The translations under genes and the position numbers were made by a program. Of a stretch of 64,000 bases of DNA, positions 34,048 through 43,399 are shown piece by piece; the stretch's first letter is position 1, and the number at the start of each line of letters is the position of its first letter. The stretch covers positions 236,651 through 300,650 of the forward strand of contig JAUNUY010000002.1 in assembly GCA_030537935.1 (NCBI GenBank), written 5' to 3'. The notes under the pieces were generated by a model that did no database searches, was not told the DNA's origin, and saw only the letters and a list, made by a program, of their open reading frames with translations. The stretch comes from Eubacteriales bacterium (lineage in GTDB: Bacteria > Bacillota > Clostridia > Lachnospirales > Lachnospiraceae).

Positions 34048-36249
34048 ATGAACGAAATTTTATATAAAAACTTGAACTGGGGATTATTGGAAGGTGTCCG
34101 GTTCTCGGACATCGAAAATCCCGCCGAAGTACTGGGCCCTCATATCTATGAAGACCTACTGACGGTAACGGCCTTCCTGCCCTCCGCCGACAAAGTTGAG
34201 GTCATCTTCCCACATGACGAAGATCGAACCTTTGAAATGGAGCAGGTGGATGAGGAAGTCTTTTCCGTCGTCACAACCTATGATACCATCCATCCGTATC
34301 TGCTGAAGATTACTTATGGCACGAACTACATTGTTAAAGAAGACCCCTACGCATTTTCTCCGGAGATTCCGGAAGGTATCCTCTTCGACTTTGCCACGGA
34401 CTTGTGCCCGGACATCCACAAATGGCTCGGTGCCCATCCGAAGACAATTAACGAGGTTGACGGTATCCAATTTGCCGTCTGGGCGCCTATGGCACAGCGG
34501 GTCAGCGTCGTCGGTGATTTCAACCTCTGGGACGGTCGCCTACACCAGATGACAAAAATCCACGGCAACGGTATCTTCGCCATCTTCATCCCGGACATTG
34601 CGCCGGGTGAGCTGTATAAATTCGAAATCCGTTCCATCAACGGGGATGCGATATTAAAGGCGGACCCCTATGCGCGCTTTGCGGAATTACGACCGAATAC
34701 GGCCTCGATTATCCACAGCGATGACTTTGAATGGACGGATAAAGAATGGCTTCAACATCGGCGCCATGCCAAGCATCATCGGGCGCCGCTCAACATCTAT
34801 GAATTACATTTGGGCAGCTTCCGACGACCGGAGGACGGTCGCGAATTTTACAACTACCGCGAGTATGCGGAACTCGTTGCCGACTATGTGAAAGACATGG
34901 GCTATACCCATGTCGAGCTGATGCCCATTATGGAACATCCGTATGATGCCTCCTGGGGCTATCAGGTGACGGGCTTCTTTGCGCCGACCGCTCGCTACGG
35001 TACGCCGGAGGATTTCAAATTCTTCGTCAACCACCTGCACGAGCAGGGTATCGGCGTTATTCTGGACTGGGTCCCGGCACATTTTCCGAAAGATGAATTC
35101 GGCCTCGCACGCTTTGACGGCAGTTGTGTATACGAACATCTGGACCCACGACAGGGTGAACACCCGCAATGGGGTACTCTGATTTTCAACTATGACCGTA
35201 ATGAAGTCACCAACTTTCTCTTGGCCAATGCCCGTTATTGGTTGGAAGAGTTTCATGCAGACGGTCTCCGCGTCGATGCGGTGGCCAGTATGATTTATCT
35301 CGACTTCGGCAAACGGGACAATGAATGGATTCCCAATGAATACGGCGGCAAAGAAAATCTCGGTGCCATCCGTTTCATGAAAAATCTGAACACCATGGTC
35401 GCCAAAGATCACAAAGGATGCATGGTCATTGCTGAAGAATCCACCATCTTCCCCGATATTACCGCCCCCGTGGCCGAAGACGGCATGGGCTTCGACTACA
35501 AGTGGAACATGGGGTGGATGAACGACTTTTTGCATTATATCCAATTGGACCCGATTTACCGGGCCGACCACCAGGCGGAAATGACTTTCAGTTTTTCCTA
35601 CGCATTTTCGGAAAACTTCATCTTGGTCCTCTCGCATGACGAGGTGGTCCATCTGAAAAAGTCCATGATTGCCAAGATGCCGGGAGACTATGAACAGAAA
35701 TTTGCCAATCTCCGTCTGGCATACGGTTTCATGATGACGCACCCGGGCAAAAAACTCCTCTTTATGGGCCAAGACATCGCCCAATTCGACGAATGGAATG
35801 AGGACGAATCCGTCCAATGGGAATTGCTGGACTACGAGGCACATCGCACCATGCAAAACTACGTGCGGGACTTGAATGCCCTGTATAAGGCACATCCATC
35901 GCTGTACTACTATGACTGTGATGAACGTGGCTTCCAATGGATTAACGGTGCCTACGAAGAAGAGAGTCTCTGTTTCTTCATCCGGAAAAGTCGTCGACGT
36001 AACGAGTTGCTCGTTATCGCCGCCAACTTCACGCCGATTCCGCACCGGAAGTTCCGCATCGGGGTTCCGTATAAGGGATTTTACAAGGAAATCTTCAACA
36101 GTGACGCCCGCAAATACGGCGGTGACAATGTCATCAACCGGCGGAAAATCGCTTCGGAGAAAGAAAAATGGGACTATCTGCCCTACTCCATCAGTATGAA
36201 TATCCCACCCCTGGGTATATCCGTTCTGAAATTTACGGGCACGAAATAA
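34048..36249 (+). CDS. glgB: 1,4-alpha-glucan branching enzyme
   Basis: 733 residues. It creates alpha-1,6 branches in glycogen. An N-terminal extra region and CBM48 domain (to about 230) contain WAPMAQRVSVVGDFNLWDGR. The GH13 catalytic barrel follows, with nucleophile Asp410 (DGLRVDAVASMIY), acid Glu463 (VIAEEST) and Asp531 (LSHDEVVH). VELMPIMEHPYDASWGYQVT is the region I motif. ATG at 34048 follows AGGGGG with its own promoter and terminator, so it is a single-gene unit. Glycogen phosphorylase is encoded at 50-53 kb; glgA and glgC were not seen here. Confidence 0.96.
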   Translation: MNEILYKNLNWGLLEGVRFSDIENPAEVLGPHIYEDLLTVTAFLPSADKVEVIFPHDEDRTFEMEQVDEEVFSVVTTYDTIHPYLLKITYGTNYIVKEDPYAFSPEIPEGILFDFATDLCPDIHKWLGAHPKTINEVDGIQFAVWAPMAQRVSVVGDFNLWDGRLHQMTKIHGNGIFAIFIPDIAPGELYKFEIRSINGDAILKADPYARFAELRPNTASIIHSDDFEWTDKEWLQHRRHAKHHRAPLNIYELHLGSFRRPEDGREFYNYREYAELVADYVKDMGYTHVELMPIMEHPYDASWGYQVTGFFAPTARYGTPEDFKFFVNHLHEQGIGVILDWVPAHFPKDEFGLARFDGSCVYEHLDPRQGEHPQWGTLIFNYDRNEVTNFLLANARYWLEEFHADGLRVDAVASMIYLDFGKRDNEWIPNEYGGKENLGAIRFMKNLNTMVAKDHKGCMVIAEESTIFPDITAPVAEDGMGFDYKWNMGWMNDFLHYIQLDPIYRADHQAEMTFSFSYAFSENFILVLSHDEVVHLKKSMIAKMPGDYEQKFANLRLAYGFMMTHPGKKLLFMGQDIAQFDEWNEDESVQWELLDYEAHRTMQNYVRDLNALYKAHPSLYYYDCDERGFQWINGAYEEESLCFFIRKSRRRNELLVIAANFTPIPHRKFRIGVPYKGFYKEIFNSDARKYGGDNVINRRKIASEKEKWDYLPYSISMNIPPLGISVLKFTGTK

Positions 36250-36263
36250 GCATAATAAAAAAG

Positions 36264-36293
36264 GAGTCGCAATATAATTGCGGCTCTTTTTTT
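36264..36293 (+). terminator. glgB terminator
   Basis: Arms GAGTCGCAAT and ATTGCGGCTC (one G-T pair) around a 3-base loop, followed by seven T. Confidence 0.9.
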
Positions 36294-36395
36294 ATTATGC
36301 CTATCAATAAAGTACGTTCTGTGCCGGCGCCCCCAAGCACTTCCCACTTGGACCTTTAAACCCGAAAACGGGCGGCGCTTCCCTGCGACCGACCG

Positions 36396-37502
36396 TTATT
36401 CGTGTAAAAAATCTTTGATGTATTTATAACGCGACGGCTGTCTCAACTTCCGTAGCGCCTTTGCCTCAATCTGCCGGATACGTTCCCGTGTGACGTTAAA
36501 CTGACGGCCGACCTCTTCCAGCGTCCGGGACATCCCGTCCCGTAAACCGAAACGAAGGATGATAACTTCCCGCTCCCGCTCACTCAAGTCTTCCAATAAA
36601 ATATCAATGTACTCCTTGAGCATCTCCGTCTCGAGACATTTTTCCGGCGTCAACGCATTTTCATCTGCCACAAAATCGCCCAGTGTGGAATCTTCTTCTT
36701 CCCCGATGGGCGTATCCAAGCTGGACGGTTCCTTCGCCATCTGAAGAATCTCTATAATCTTGCTTTCTTTCATGTCCAGCGCCTTGGCAATATCCGCCGG
36801 CTTGGGATCATGCCCCAATTCCAGTGTCAACTTCCGCTGTACCTTCGCCACCTTGTTGATGGTTTCCACCATGTGTACCGGAATCCGAATCGTCTTGCCG
36901 AAGTCGGACAACGCACGGGTGATGGACTGCCGAATCCACCACGTTGAATAGGTGCTGAGCTTGTACCCCTTCGTATAGTCGAATTTCTCGACACCCTTGA
37001 TGAGACCAAGATTCCCTTCCTGAATCAAATCCAGAAAACTCATCCCGCGTCCCTTGTATTTTTTTGCAATGCTGACGACAAGCCGCAGGTTTGACTCCAC
37101 CAACTTCTCCTTGGCGTACTCATCCCCCTCTGACATCCGCTTCGCTAAATCCAACTCTTCCTCCGAGGTGAGTAACGGTACGGCACCGATTTCTTTCAGA
37201 TAAAGACGTACCGGGTCATCCGCACTGACCCCTTCCATCAATTTGCCTTCATCCTCATCATCCTCTTTATCATCAGGGTCATCCAAATCAACGGCATCTT
37301 CCCGAATGACATCAATGCCTTCCTGCTCCATGTACCGATAAATGAGATCCGCTTTCTCTTCACTCAAATCCAGGTCACCCAGAAAATTATTGATTTCTTC
37401 CGCCGTAACGATATTTCCTCGAGATTTACCGTGTTGAACGATCAATTTTATGAGTTCGAGAAATTCCGCTTCCCCGACTTTTCCCGGTTCCTCCACCTTC
37501 AT
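36396..37502 (-). CDS. Second primary-type RNA polymerase sigma factor (RpoD-like)
   Basis: About 368 residues. It has all regions of a primary sigma factor: 1.2 ([20 protein letters not shown]), 2 ([36 protein letters not shown]), 3 ([16 protein letters not shown]) and 4.2 ([20 protein letters not shown]). Promoter-contacting helices are almost identical to those of RpoD at 17.3-18.4 kb, so it should read the same -10/-35 class. Differences lie mainly in the N-terminal acidic region ([15 protein letters not shown]) and the linkers. The start is uncertain: ATG at 37502 is close to AAAGGAG, and a GTG at 37496 has better spacing. It lies between glgB and mnmA. It may be an alternative growth-phase primary sigma. 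Confidence 0.92.
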   Translation of the reverse strand: MKVEEPGKVGEAEFLELIKLIVQHGKSRGNIVTAEEINNFLGDLDLSEEKADLIYRYMEQEGIDVIREDAVDLDDPDDKEDDEDEGKLMEGVSADDPVRLYLKEIGAVPLLTSEEELDLAKRMSEGDEYAKEKLVESNLRLVVSIAKKYKGRGMSFLDLIQEGNLGLIKGVEKFDYTKGYKLSTYSTWWIRQSITRALSDFGKTIRIPVHMVETINKVAKVQRKLTLELGHDPKPADIAKALDMKESKIIEILQMAKEPSSLDTPIGEEEDSTLGDFVADENALTPEKCLETEMLKEYIDILLEDLSEREREVIILRFGLRDGMSRTLEEVGRQFNVTRERIRQIEAKALRKLRQPSRYKYIKDFLHE

Positions 37503-37540
37503 CACTCCTTTTCAGCATCTCCTGCATAATACGCTAGACA

Positions 37541-37569
37541 ATGGTAACAGATTCATCATCACATTGCAA
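37541..37569 (-). promoter_or_regulatory. Promoter TTGCAA-N17-TACCAT of the second sigma gene
   Basis: -35 TTGCAA at 37564-37569 and -10 TACCAT at 37541-37546 on the minus strand, 17-base spacer. It lies just before the gene and after the mnmA stop. Confidence 0.5.
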
Positions 37570-37587
37570 GACGTTTTTAAATGTTTT

Positions 37588-38682
37588 TCATTCCGTGCTC
37601 GTCTCGGCACCAAGGATGGTCCCGCCCCCGGCAATACAGGGTCCGTCGTATATGACCACTGCCTGTCCCGGTGTTATCGCCCGCTGCGGTATCTCGAACG
37701 AAACACGTATCTGACCGTTCGTTAACGGCACAACCCGACAAGGCGCTCCCTCATGCGCATATCGAATTTTTGCCACATAGGTTTTCTCCCGGTCAAATGC
37801 CGGCACCGACATCATGTTGATATCATCGGCAATCAGGCTTTCGGCGAATACCTCTTCACCCGTTCCGACCACCACTTCATTCGTCTCCGGACGAATGGCC
37901 GTCACGAAGACGGGATGTCCCAACGCCAGCCCCAGTCCCTTGCGCTGACCCACCGTATAACGGATAATACCTTGATGCGTGCCCAAAACCTTACCGGTCT
38001 TATCCACGAAATGACCGGGTTTGAAACGCCGGTCGCTTTCTTCTTCCACGAACTTCGCATAGTCATGATCCGGTATGAAACAGATGTCCTGCGAGTCCGG
38101 TTTCGCTGCAATGCGCAGATGGATTTTCTCCGCAATCCGGCGAATCTCGTCCTTCGTATAATCACCGACCGGCATCAAGGTGCAGGCCAGCTGGTCCTGT
38201 GTCAAATTATAGAGGGCGTATGTCTGGTCCTTCTTGGCCGTCACGGAATTGTATATGGTATAACGACCGGACGGCAAGCGAGCGATCCGTGCATAGTGTC
38301 CCGTGGCGATATAGTCTGCTCCCAGCTGCCGGCTACGTACCAGCAAGGACTCCCACTTAACGTGCCGATTGCAGGCGATGCATGGGTTCGGCGTCCGACC
38401 CCGACGATACTCCGCCACAAAGTAATCAATCACCTGTCGCTGAAAATCCTCCCGGAAATTCATGACGTAATGCGGAATGCCGATTGCATCGGCAACGCGT
38501 CGGGCATCGGCAATGGCGCTTAAACCGCAGCAACCGTTGTCTGCCGCCACCTGATTCGGATCCTCACTCTGCCAGATTTGCATCGTGACCCCGATTACCT
38601 CATATCCTTCTTCTTTGAGCAGATATGCCGCAACGGACGAATCAACACCGCCGGACATCCCGACCACTACTTTCTTTTTCAT
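37588..38682 (-). CDS. mnmA: tRNA-specific 2-thiouridylase MnmA
   Basis: 364 residues. The P-loop-like pyrophosphatase motif GMSGGVDSSVA (8-18) is followed by NPCIACNRHVKW with Cys101 and Cys104 and later SQDICFIPD with Cys201, the persulfide-accepting cysteines. It thiolates U34 of tRNA-Lys/Glu/Gln using ATP and sulfur from the adjacent cysteine desulfurase. The start at 38682 shares bases with the iscS stop (TGATG), so translation is coupled; an upstream reading frame without a site is ignored. The order rrf2-iscS-mnmA is typical for Firmicutes. Confidence 0.96.
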   Translation of the reverse strand: MKKKVVVGMSGGVDSSVAAYLLKEEGYEVIGVTMQIWQSEDPNQVAADNGCCGLSAIADARRVADAIGIPHYVMNFREDFQRQVIDYFVAEYRRGRTPNPCIACNRHVKWESLLVRSRQLGADYIATGHYARIARLPSGRYTIYNSVTAKKDQTYALYNLTQDQLACTLMPVGDYTKDEIRRIAEKIHLRIAAKPDSQDICFIPDHDYAKFVEEESDRRFKPGHFVDKTGKVLGTHQGIIRYTVGQRKGLGLALGHPVFVTAIRPETNEVVVGTGEEVFAESLIADDINMMSVPAFDREKTYVAKIRYAHEGAPCRVVPLTNGQIRVSFEIPQRAITPGQAVVIYDGPCIAGGGTILGAETSTE

Positions 38683-39848
38683 CACATATCGTGCAGAACC
38701 GCCCGGCTCTGCGCTACAATCTCCTTTATATTTTCCAATGCGGCGTCGACCGCCTCTTTTTCCGTCTTTTCCCCAATCGTAATACGCAGGGCGCCTCGGG
38801 CATGAGCAAACGATCGCCCCATAGCCAAGAGAACGTGTGAAGGTTCTACCGAACCGGAAGAACATGCCGAACCGGCCGATACGCAAAAGCCGCGCATATC
38901 CATGGCAATGACCATGCTCTCCCCGTCAATACAATCAAAACTGAAATGGACATTCCCCGGTAACCGCCTCTTGCGGTCCCCGTTGAGTAGCGCTCCCGGA
39001 ACCTCTCGCTCCATCCGTTCGATGAGATAATCACGTAACATGCGTTCCCGCTCCGTACAAGTCACCATATCATCGACCGCCTCTTTCGCCGCGGCAGCAA
39101 AACCGACGATACCCGCCACGTTTTCCGTGCCGGCACGTCGACCGCGTTGCTGTGCACCGCCATGTACGAAGGCCGTCAAACGAATACCGTTACGAATGTA
39201 TAACATCCCGACACCCTTCGGACCGTAAACCTTATGTGCCGAAACGCTCATCATGTCAATCGGCAGGCTGTTCATGTCCAAAGGCATCTTACCGTAGGCC
39301 TGAACGGCATCGGTATGAAACGGAATGTCATGTTCTCTTGCCACCGCCCCCAGTGCCGCCAAGTCCTGGACCGTTCCGACTTCGTTATTTGCCGCCATGA
39401 TACTGATGAGTATCGTCCCGGGTTGAATGGCCGCAACCAACGATTCCGGATGAACGAACCCATATTCATCCACATCCAGATAGGTTACCTCCGCCCCTCG
39501 AACCTTCTCCAGATAACGACAGGTATTCAGTACGGATTCGTGTTCCGCCTTGCTCGTTATAATATGCCGGCCTTTCGCAGAAAATGCGTCGAAACCGGCA
39601 ATCAATGCCCAGTTATTCGCCTCCGTTCCGCCCGATGTGAAAAAAATTTCCTCCGGCGACGCATTCAAGGTCCGTCCCAGGACTTCCCGTGCATCCGCCA
39701 GTGCCATCGCCGCACGATTCCCCGCACGATAGGGTGAAGACGGATTGCCGAAGGCTTCTTCCATCCACGGCATCATCGCCCGGCGTGCCGTCTCCGAGAG
39801 CGGTGTCGTTGCGGCATAATCTAAATAAATATGTTCTACAGCTTGCAA
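38682..39848 (-). CDS. Cysteine desulfurase (NifS/IscS-like)
   Basis: 388 residues. PLP Lys206 is in SVSAHKVYGPKGVG and the catalytic Cys329 in SAGSACSSGS. The N-terminus (IYLDYAATTPLSETA) and EIFFTSGGTEANNWAL are family hallmarks. It transfers sulfur from cysteine to MnmA and probably to Fe-S scaffold proteins. The start is TTG at 39848, eight bases after GGAGGG, overlapping the Rrf2 gene by 13 bases. It is a different subfamily from the selD-linked protein at 23.1-24.3 kb. Confidence 0.95.
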   Translation of the reverse strand: MQAVEHIYLDYAATTPLSETARRAMMPWMEEAFGNPSSPYRAGNRAAMALADAREVLGRTLNASPEEIFFTSGGTEANNWALIAGFDAFSAKGRHIITSKAEHESVLNTCRYLEKVRGAEVTYLDVDEYGFVHPESLVAAIQPGTILISIMAANNEVGTVQDLAALGAVAREHDIPFHTDAVQAYGKMPLDMNSLPIDMMSVSAHKVYGPKGVGMLYIRNGIRLTAFVHGGAQQRGRRAGTENVAGIVGFAAAAKEAVDDMVTCTERERMLRDYLIERMEREVPGALLNGDRKRRLPGNVHFSFDCIDGESMVIAMDMRGFCVSAGSACSSGSVEPSHVLLAMGRSFAHARGALRITIGEKTEKEAVDAALENIKEIVAQSRAVLHDM

Positions 39849-40273
39849 CCTTCAATCCCTCCGTCACGAACACGATTTACCAAATCGGAAAGCAGGAGGC
39901 CGTCCACGGCTTGATTAATCCCTTCGCTGATACGTTGCCAAACGAAACGCATCACGCAGTCCTCCTCAACGACGCAGGCCTCCCCCATAAAAATCTTACA
40001 ATCCACCGGGGCCAAGTCACCCTCCAATGCCCGTAAGATTTCTCCGATGGTAATATTCTCCGCCGGTTTTGCAAGTCGGTAGCCGCCTTTTGCGCCCCGC
40101 GTGCTCGCCAATAAACCGGTCTTCTTCAGCGGCATCATGAGCTGTTCCAGATAACGCTCCGAAATCTCCTCACGCCGTGATATGTCTTTAATGGAAACCG
40201 GCGCATCATGGGCATGCACCGCAATGTCGACCATTGCGCGCAAACCGTAGCGCCCCTTCGTTGAGAGCTTCAA
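39836..40273 (-). CDS. Rrf2 family transcriptional regulator (IscR/CymR-like)
   Basis: 145 residues. The winged helix begins MKLSTKGRYGLRAMVDIAVH and recognition helix RYLEQLMMPLKKTGLLASTR, with GGYRLAKP in the wing. Three cysteines, Cys92, Cys100 and Cys106, sit where IscR binds its 2Fe-2S cluster, favouring a cluster-sensing IscR-type over CymR, which lacks them. It likely controls the iscS-mnmA genes behind it. The start is TTG at 40273 with GAGGTG upstream. A promoter TTGACT-N17-TAGAGT precedes it. Confidence 0.9.
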   Translation of the reverse strand: MKLSTKGRYGLRAMVDIAVHAHDAPVSIKDISRREEISERYLEQLMMPLKKTGLLASTRGAKGGYRLAKPAENITIGEILRALEGDLAPVDCKIFMGEACVVEEDCVMRFVWQRISEGINQAVDGLLLSDLVNRVRDGGIEGCKL

Positions 40274-40302
40274 TTTATCACCTCTTGTCCTACTTTATTT
40301 AC

Positions 40303-40331
40303 ACTCTATCAAACCGCTAAAAAAAAGTCAA
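40303..40331 (-). promoter_or_regulatory. rrf2-iscS-mnmA operon promoter, TTGACT-N17-TAGAGT
   Basis: -35 TTGACT at 40326-40331 and -10 TAGAGT at 40303-40308 on the minus strand, 17-base spacer, about 35 bases upstream of the TTG start. Confidence 0.75.
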
Positions 40332-40477
40332 TCACAATGCAAATCGCCCGACGATTGTACGCCGCGGGGATGCCCCTGAGAGGCAATGATTGGATGGCCA
40401 CCGTCAAACCGACTCGAAAGGACCGCGCTATTCAGACTTTGGTGACCCGACAGTAACAGAATCTTCATATTGTGCAG

Positions 40478-40505
40478 TTGACTTATTCCTACGGTGCGGT
40501 ATAAT
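40478..40505 (+). promoter_or_regulatory. dps promoter, TTGACT-N16-TATAAT
   Basis: -35 TTGACT at 40478-40483 and -10 TATAAT at 40500-40505. A small GCGGG-ATA-CCCGC hairpin lies in the leader at 40514-40526. Confidence 0.8.
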
Positions 40506-40553
40506 GATACTAGAGCGGGATACCCGCAACTAACAATTTGAAGGAGGATTTAC

Positions 40554-40994
40554 ATGAAGAAAACAACTGAATTATTTGATACCTATCTGGCAAACCTGGC
40601 GGTTATTACATTTAAGATTCATAACCTGCACTGGAATACGGAAGGCACCCAGTTTATTCCCGTTCATCTGTACACCGAAGAAGTGTATGATGAAACGTTT
40701 GAATATTTCGATGCGGTAGCAGAACAATATAAGATGTACGGTGCAATGCCGGATTGCAAACTGGCAACCTACATCGAAAAGGCTACCATTAAAGAGGAAG
40801 AACCGAAAAAATTCACACCGGACGAAGCTATGGCGGTTCTGGTGGAAGATTTGAAGATTCTCCGCGAACAGGCAACGGAACTGCGTAATGCATGCGACGA
40901 AGAAGGATGGTTCACGTCCGTAGGGATGTTTGAAGACCACGTGGCAAGCTACAATAAACGCATTTGGTTCCTCACCGCAACGCTTGCAAAATAA
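40554..40994 (+). CDS. dps: Dps/ferritin-like DNA-protection protein
   Basis: 146 residues, a four-helix-bundle ferritin-like protein. Typical Dps signature: NLAVITFKIHNLHWNTEGTQ, then VHLYTEEVYDETFEYFDAVAEQ, which carry the intersubunit ferroxidase His/Asp/Glu ligands. It would oxidise and store iron with hydrogen peroxide and protect DNA. ATG at 40554 follows GAAGGAGG. It has its own promoter and terminator, so it is a single-gene unit. In the context of the PerR-like regulator at 59 kb it may belong to a peroxide regulon, although I saw no clear PerR box at its promoter. Confidence 0.93.
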   Translation: MKKTTELFDTYLANLAVITFKIHNLHWNTEGTQFIPVHLYTEEVYDETFEYFDAVAEQYKMYGAMPDCKLATYIEKATIKEEEPKKFTPDEAMAVLVEDLKILREQATELRNACDEEGWFTSVGMFEDHVASYNKRIWFLTATLAK

Positions 40995-41010
40995 TCACTA
41001 TACAAATAAA

Positions 41011-41040
41011 CACCCCGGTCCTCGCGACCGGGGTGTTTTC
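41011..41040 (+). terminator. dps terminator
   Basis: Arms CACCCCGGTC and GACCGGGGTG (41011-41020, 41026-41035) around a 5-base loop, followed by TTTTC. Confidence 0.9.
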
Positions 41041-41110
41041 TTGTGCTCCGAACATGTCCTCCCCTCACACGCATGCCTTTTATCAAGCGCTCCGCTTGCT
41101 GAAAGATAAA

Positions 41111-41132
41111 GGAGAGGACCGAAGTCCTCTCC
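41111..41132 (-). terminator. Terminator after the zinc-ribbon gene and its remnant
   Basis: GGAGAGGAC and GTCCTCTCC arms around a 4-base loop (TTCG on the minus strand), followed by TTTAT on the minus strand. Confidence 0.75.
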
Positions 41133-41135
41133 CAT

Positions 41136-41345
41136 CTACCATGGTCTGTTTTGTTGCTCAAGTCCTGACATCCGATTGACGACCCAATCACACATACTCG
41201 CCGTCAACCGGCTGCCGCAATAAGCACCATACGCGCTTGGATTGATTTTGACCGGCACGCCATAGGCCGAACGGGTTTGATGATTTTCAATTTGTTCTCC
41301 GGGCGCCGGCATCGATTCGGCAAACGGCACCACGGGCAAGCCGCC
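41136..41345 (-). pseudogene. Decayed duplicate of the C-terminal tail of the neighbouring zinc-ribbon protein
   Basis: Directly behind the stop of the intact gene, the minus strand reads about 60 codons that align with its last 57 residues: SAYGVPVKINPSAYGAYCGS against SGCGAPIDVNHSAKCEYCGS, then DWVVNRMSGLEQQ against DWVINRMEGISQQ. Three of the four zinc cysteines are lost and no convincing start or ribosome site is present, so it is most likely a non-functional tandem duplication. A separately translated small peptide cannot be excluded. Confidence 0.7.
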
Positions 41346-41346
41346 A

Positions 41347-42318
41347 TTACCCGACGGTCTGCTGTGAAATACCTTCCATCCGGTTGATAACCCAGTCGTA
41401 CTCTTTGGCCGTTATGATGCTGCCGCAATACTCACACTTCGCACTGTGGTTGACGTCAATGGGTGCACCACAACCGGAGCAGGTCTGACGCTGTACGTCC
41501 TTCTCCTGCGGTCCGGGCGTCCGTACGCCTTGCGAACGGATAAGCTCCCAACTGTATTCCATGAATACTTCCTCCGTCGGACTACCGACCACGACTTGAC
41601 CGGTACGATCCGTCGTATAATCGACAATCCGCGTCCTGAGGTAAACAGTGAGGATGTCGTTCGTATCATCTTGCCGGTATTTGCGAATCTGTGATCTCAA
41701 AACGGCCACCCGCTCAATATGATTTGTCATGCCCTGACGATCCATATCTTTGAGCTGATTCTCAAGTTGCCCGTAAAGCTGTGCCGACATATGAGCACGC
41801 ATGGGCTCCCATCGCTTGTTTGCCCAGCACGTCTGCATCTCCACATAGAGACGAGCCACCTTCTCCTCCAATGCCGGTGCACTGAAGTACGGGTCCGCCT
41901 GCTGTAAGGCCGCCAACGGCAAACTGTCCGTCGGTTGCGGGCTCTGTGCAACGGTACCGTCGCCACCGCCTTGTCGCCCCTTTATCAACATCCAGATGAT
42001 AAAACCGGGTACGCCGAAAACACCGATAATGAACCAATCCAACGAATCCGACGAACTGGAACCTCTACCCGAACTTCTGCTTGAACTGCCTCTGGAACTT
42101 CTGCTTGATCCGGAATGAAAGCTCCTATTCCCGCGGAAATTCCCGACATCGGCTATCTCCCCGGGTAAGTATAAAACGGCACTGCCCATGACATGCCCCG
42201 CCGCCGGTTCGGGCCGTGCCGATACCGATGGTGACCCAACGGACAGTAACACGATTAATAACAAAACAACCGACACCGTCCATCGTGTCGATTTCCCCCC
42301 TGTTCTCTTCTTCTTCAT
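41347..42318 (-). CDS. Membrane-associated Tim44-like protein with C-terminal zinc ribbon
   Basis: 323 residues. A signal-peptide-like helix (about 13-34) is followed by a Ser/Arg/Gly-rich low-complexity stretch (66-90) and a membrane helix (about 93-113). A Tim44-like domain comes next (about 145-265), with REARLYVEMQ-type helices (here EEKVARLYVEMQTCWANKRW), then a zinc ribbon with Cys280, Cys283, Cys295 and Cys298. Tim44-like proteins in Firmicutes have no settled function; a membrane-bound binding role is plausible. ATG at 42318 follows GGGAGG. It stands downstream of the opp operon on the same strand but after a hairpin. A decayed copy of its tail lies behind it. Confidence 0.8.
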   Translation of the reverse strand: MKKKRTGGKSTRWTVSVVLLLIVLLSVGSPSVSARPEPAAGHVMGSAVLYLPGEIADVGNFRGNRSFHSGSSRSSRGSSSRSSGRGSSSSDSLDWFIIGVFGVPGFIIWMLIKGRQGGGDGTVAQSPQPTDSLPLAALQQADPYFSAPALEEKVARLYVEMQTCWANKRWEPMRAHMSAQLYGQLENQLKDMDRQGMTNHIERVAVLRSQIRKYRQDDTNDILTVYLRTRIVDYTTDRTGQVVVGSPTEEVFMEYSWELIRSQGVRTPGPQEKDVQRQTCSGCGAPIDVNHSAKCEYCGSIITAKEYDWVINRMEGISQQTVG

Positions 42319-42520
42319 GTTTCCTCCCTGTCTGTACAATTCATTTGTCACTCTGATAATATCATAGCGAAGACCGTCCATAAAGTCCAGATTTTTTTTA
42401 CAATGTGCCGTACTTTTCGTTCCGTCCTTCAACGGCATTGACAGAGACGCTTCATCACCATCTGAAACGTAATACAGCGGAAGGATGGCGCCACAACGCT
42501 TCCCTCCGCTGTACTTCGTT

Positions 42521-43399
42521 TTATTGCAAAACCCAGTGATTGTCCTTGATTTGTACCCACTCCGTACCATGCTCCGCCGCCGTCGCCGAGTAGACGATCC
42601 GTTGACGTTGCCGTTCGTATGCGGGATCCGGTAACGGAATCGCCGAAAGCAGTGATTTCGTATACGGATGAACCGGATTCTCGTAAATTTCCTCCGAGTC
42701 CCCGACCTCGACCAGCTGTCCCTTGTGCATGATGGCCAGCCGATCGGAAATATATTTTACCATGGATAAGTCATGGGCGATGAACAGGTAGGTCAATCCG
42801 CGCTCCCGCTGTAAATCCTTGAGCAGGTTAACGACCTGAGCCTGGATGGACACATCCAGCGCGGATATCGGTTCATCAGCAATGATAAACTTCGGATCCA
42901 GTGCCAGAACACGTGCCACGCCGATCCGTTGACGCTGACCGCCGGAAAATTCATGCGGATACCGATTCAGATGCTCGCGATCCAGACCGACGTTCTCCAT
43001 CAGTTCCACCAGTTTCTCCAGCCGTTCATCCGCATTCGGATACATACCGTGAATGTCCAACGGCTCCGAAAGGATATCTTTTATTGTCATCCGCGGATTC
43101 AACGAAGCGTAAGGATCCTGAAATATCATCTGGATATCCTTCGCCATCTGCAGACGCTCGCGACGCGTCATCTTCTTCGTGATGTCCCGCCCTTCAAATA
43201 TAATTTCGCCGGCTGTCGGCTCATAGAGTCGGATAATACTCCGGCCGGTGGTTGATTTACCGGAACCCGATTCGCCGACCAGTCCAAGTGTTTCGCCCTT
43301 GTTTATGAAAAAGGAAATGCCGTCGACGGCTTTAATCGGATGTTTGGCACTTCCGAAGTATTGTTTCAGGTTTTTCACTTCCAGCAATTTTTCAGCCAT
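42521..43399 (-). CDS. oppF: Oligopeptide ABC importer ATPase OppF
   Basis: 292 residues. Walker A GESGSGKST (near 42-50), Q-loop FQDPYASLNPRMT, signature FSGGQRQR, Walker B FIIADEPISALD and switch His in IAHDLSM. The Opp/Dpp C-terminal block HPYTKSLLSAIP is present. Its tail is a little shorter than in other OppF proteins. It pairs with OppD to drive OppBC. It overlaps OppD by eight bases and ends the operon. The ADEPISALD and FIAHDLSMV motifs make the assignment firm. Confidence 0.95.
   Translation of the reverse strand: MAEKLLEVKNLKQYFGSAKHPIKAVDGISFFINKGETLGLVGESGSGKSTTGRSIIRLYEPTAGEIIFEGRDITKKMTRRERLQMAKDIQMIFQDPYASLNPRMTIKDILSEPLDIHGMYPNADERLEKLVELMENVGLDREHLNRYPHEFSGGQRQRIGVARVLALDPKFIIADEPISALDVSIQAQVVNLLKDLQRERGLTYLFIAHDLSMVKYISDRLAIMHKGQLVEVGDSEEIYENPVHPYTKSLLSAIPLPDPAYERQRQRIVYSATAAEHGTEWVQIKDNHWVLQ

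Noticed and set aside
34804..36045. Minus-strand open frame of 413 codons over glgB
   Set aside because: Antisense shadow of the branching enzyme; its residue pattern follows the glgB codons.
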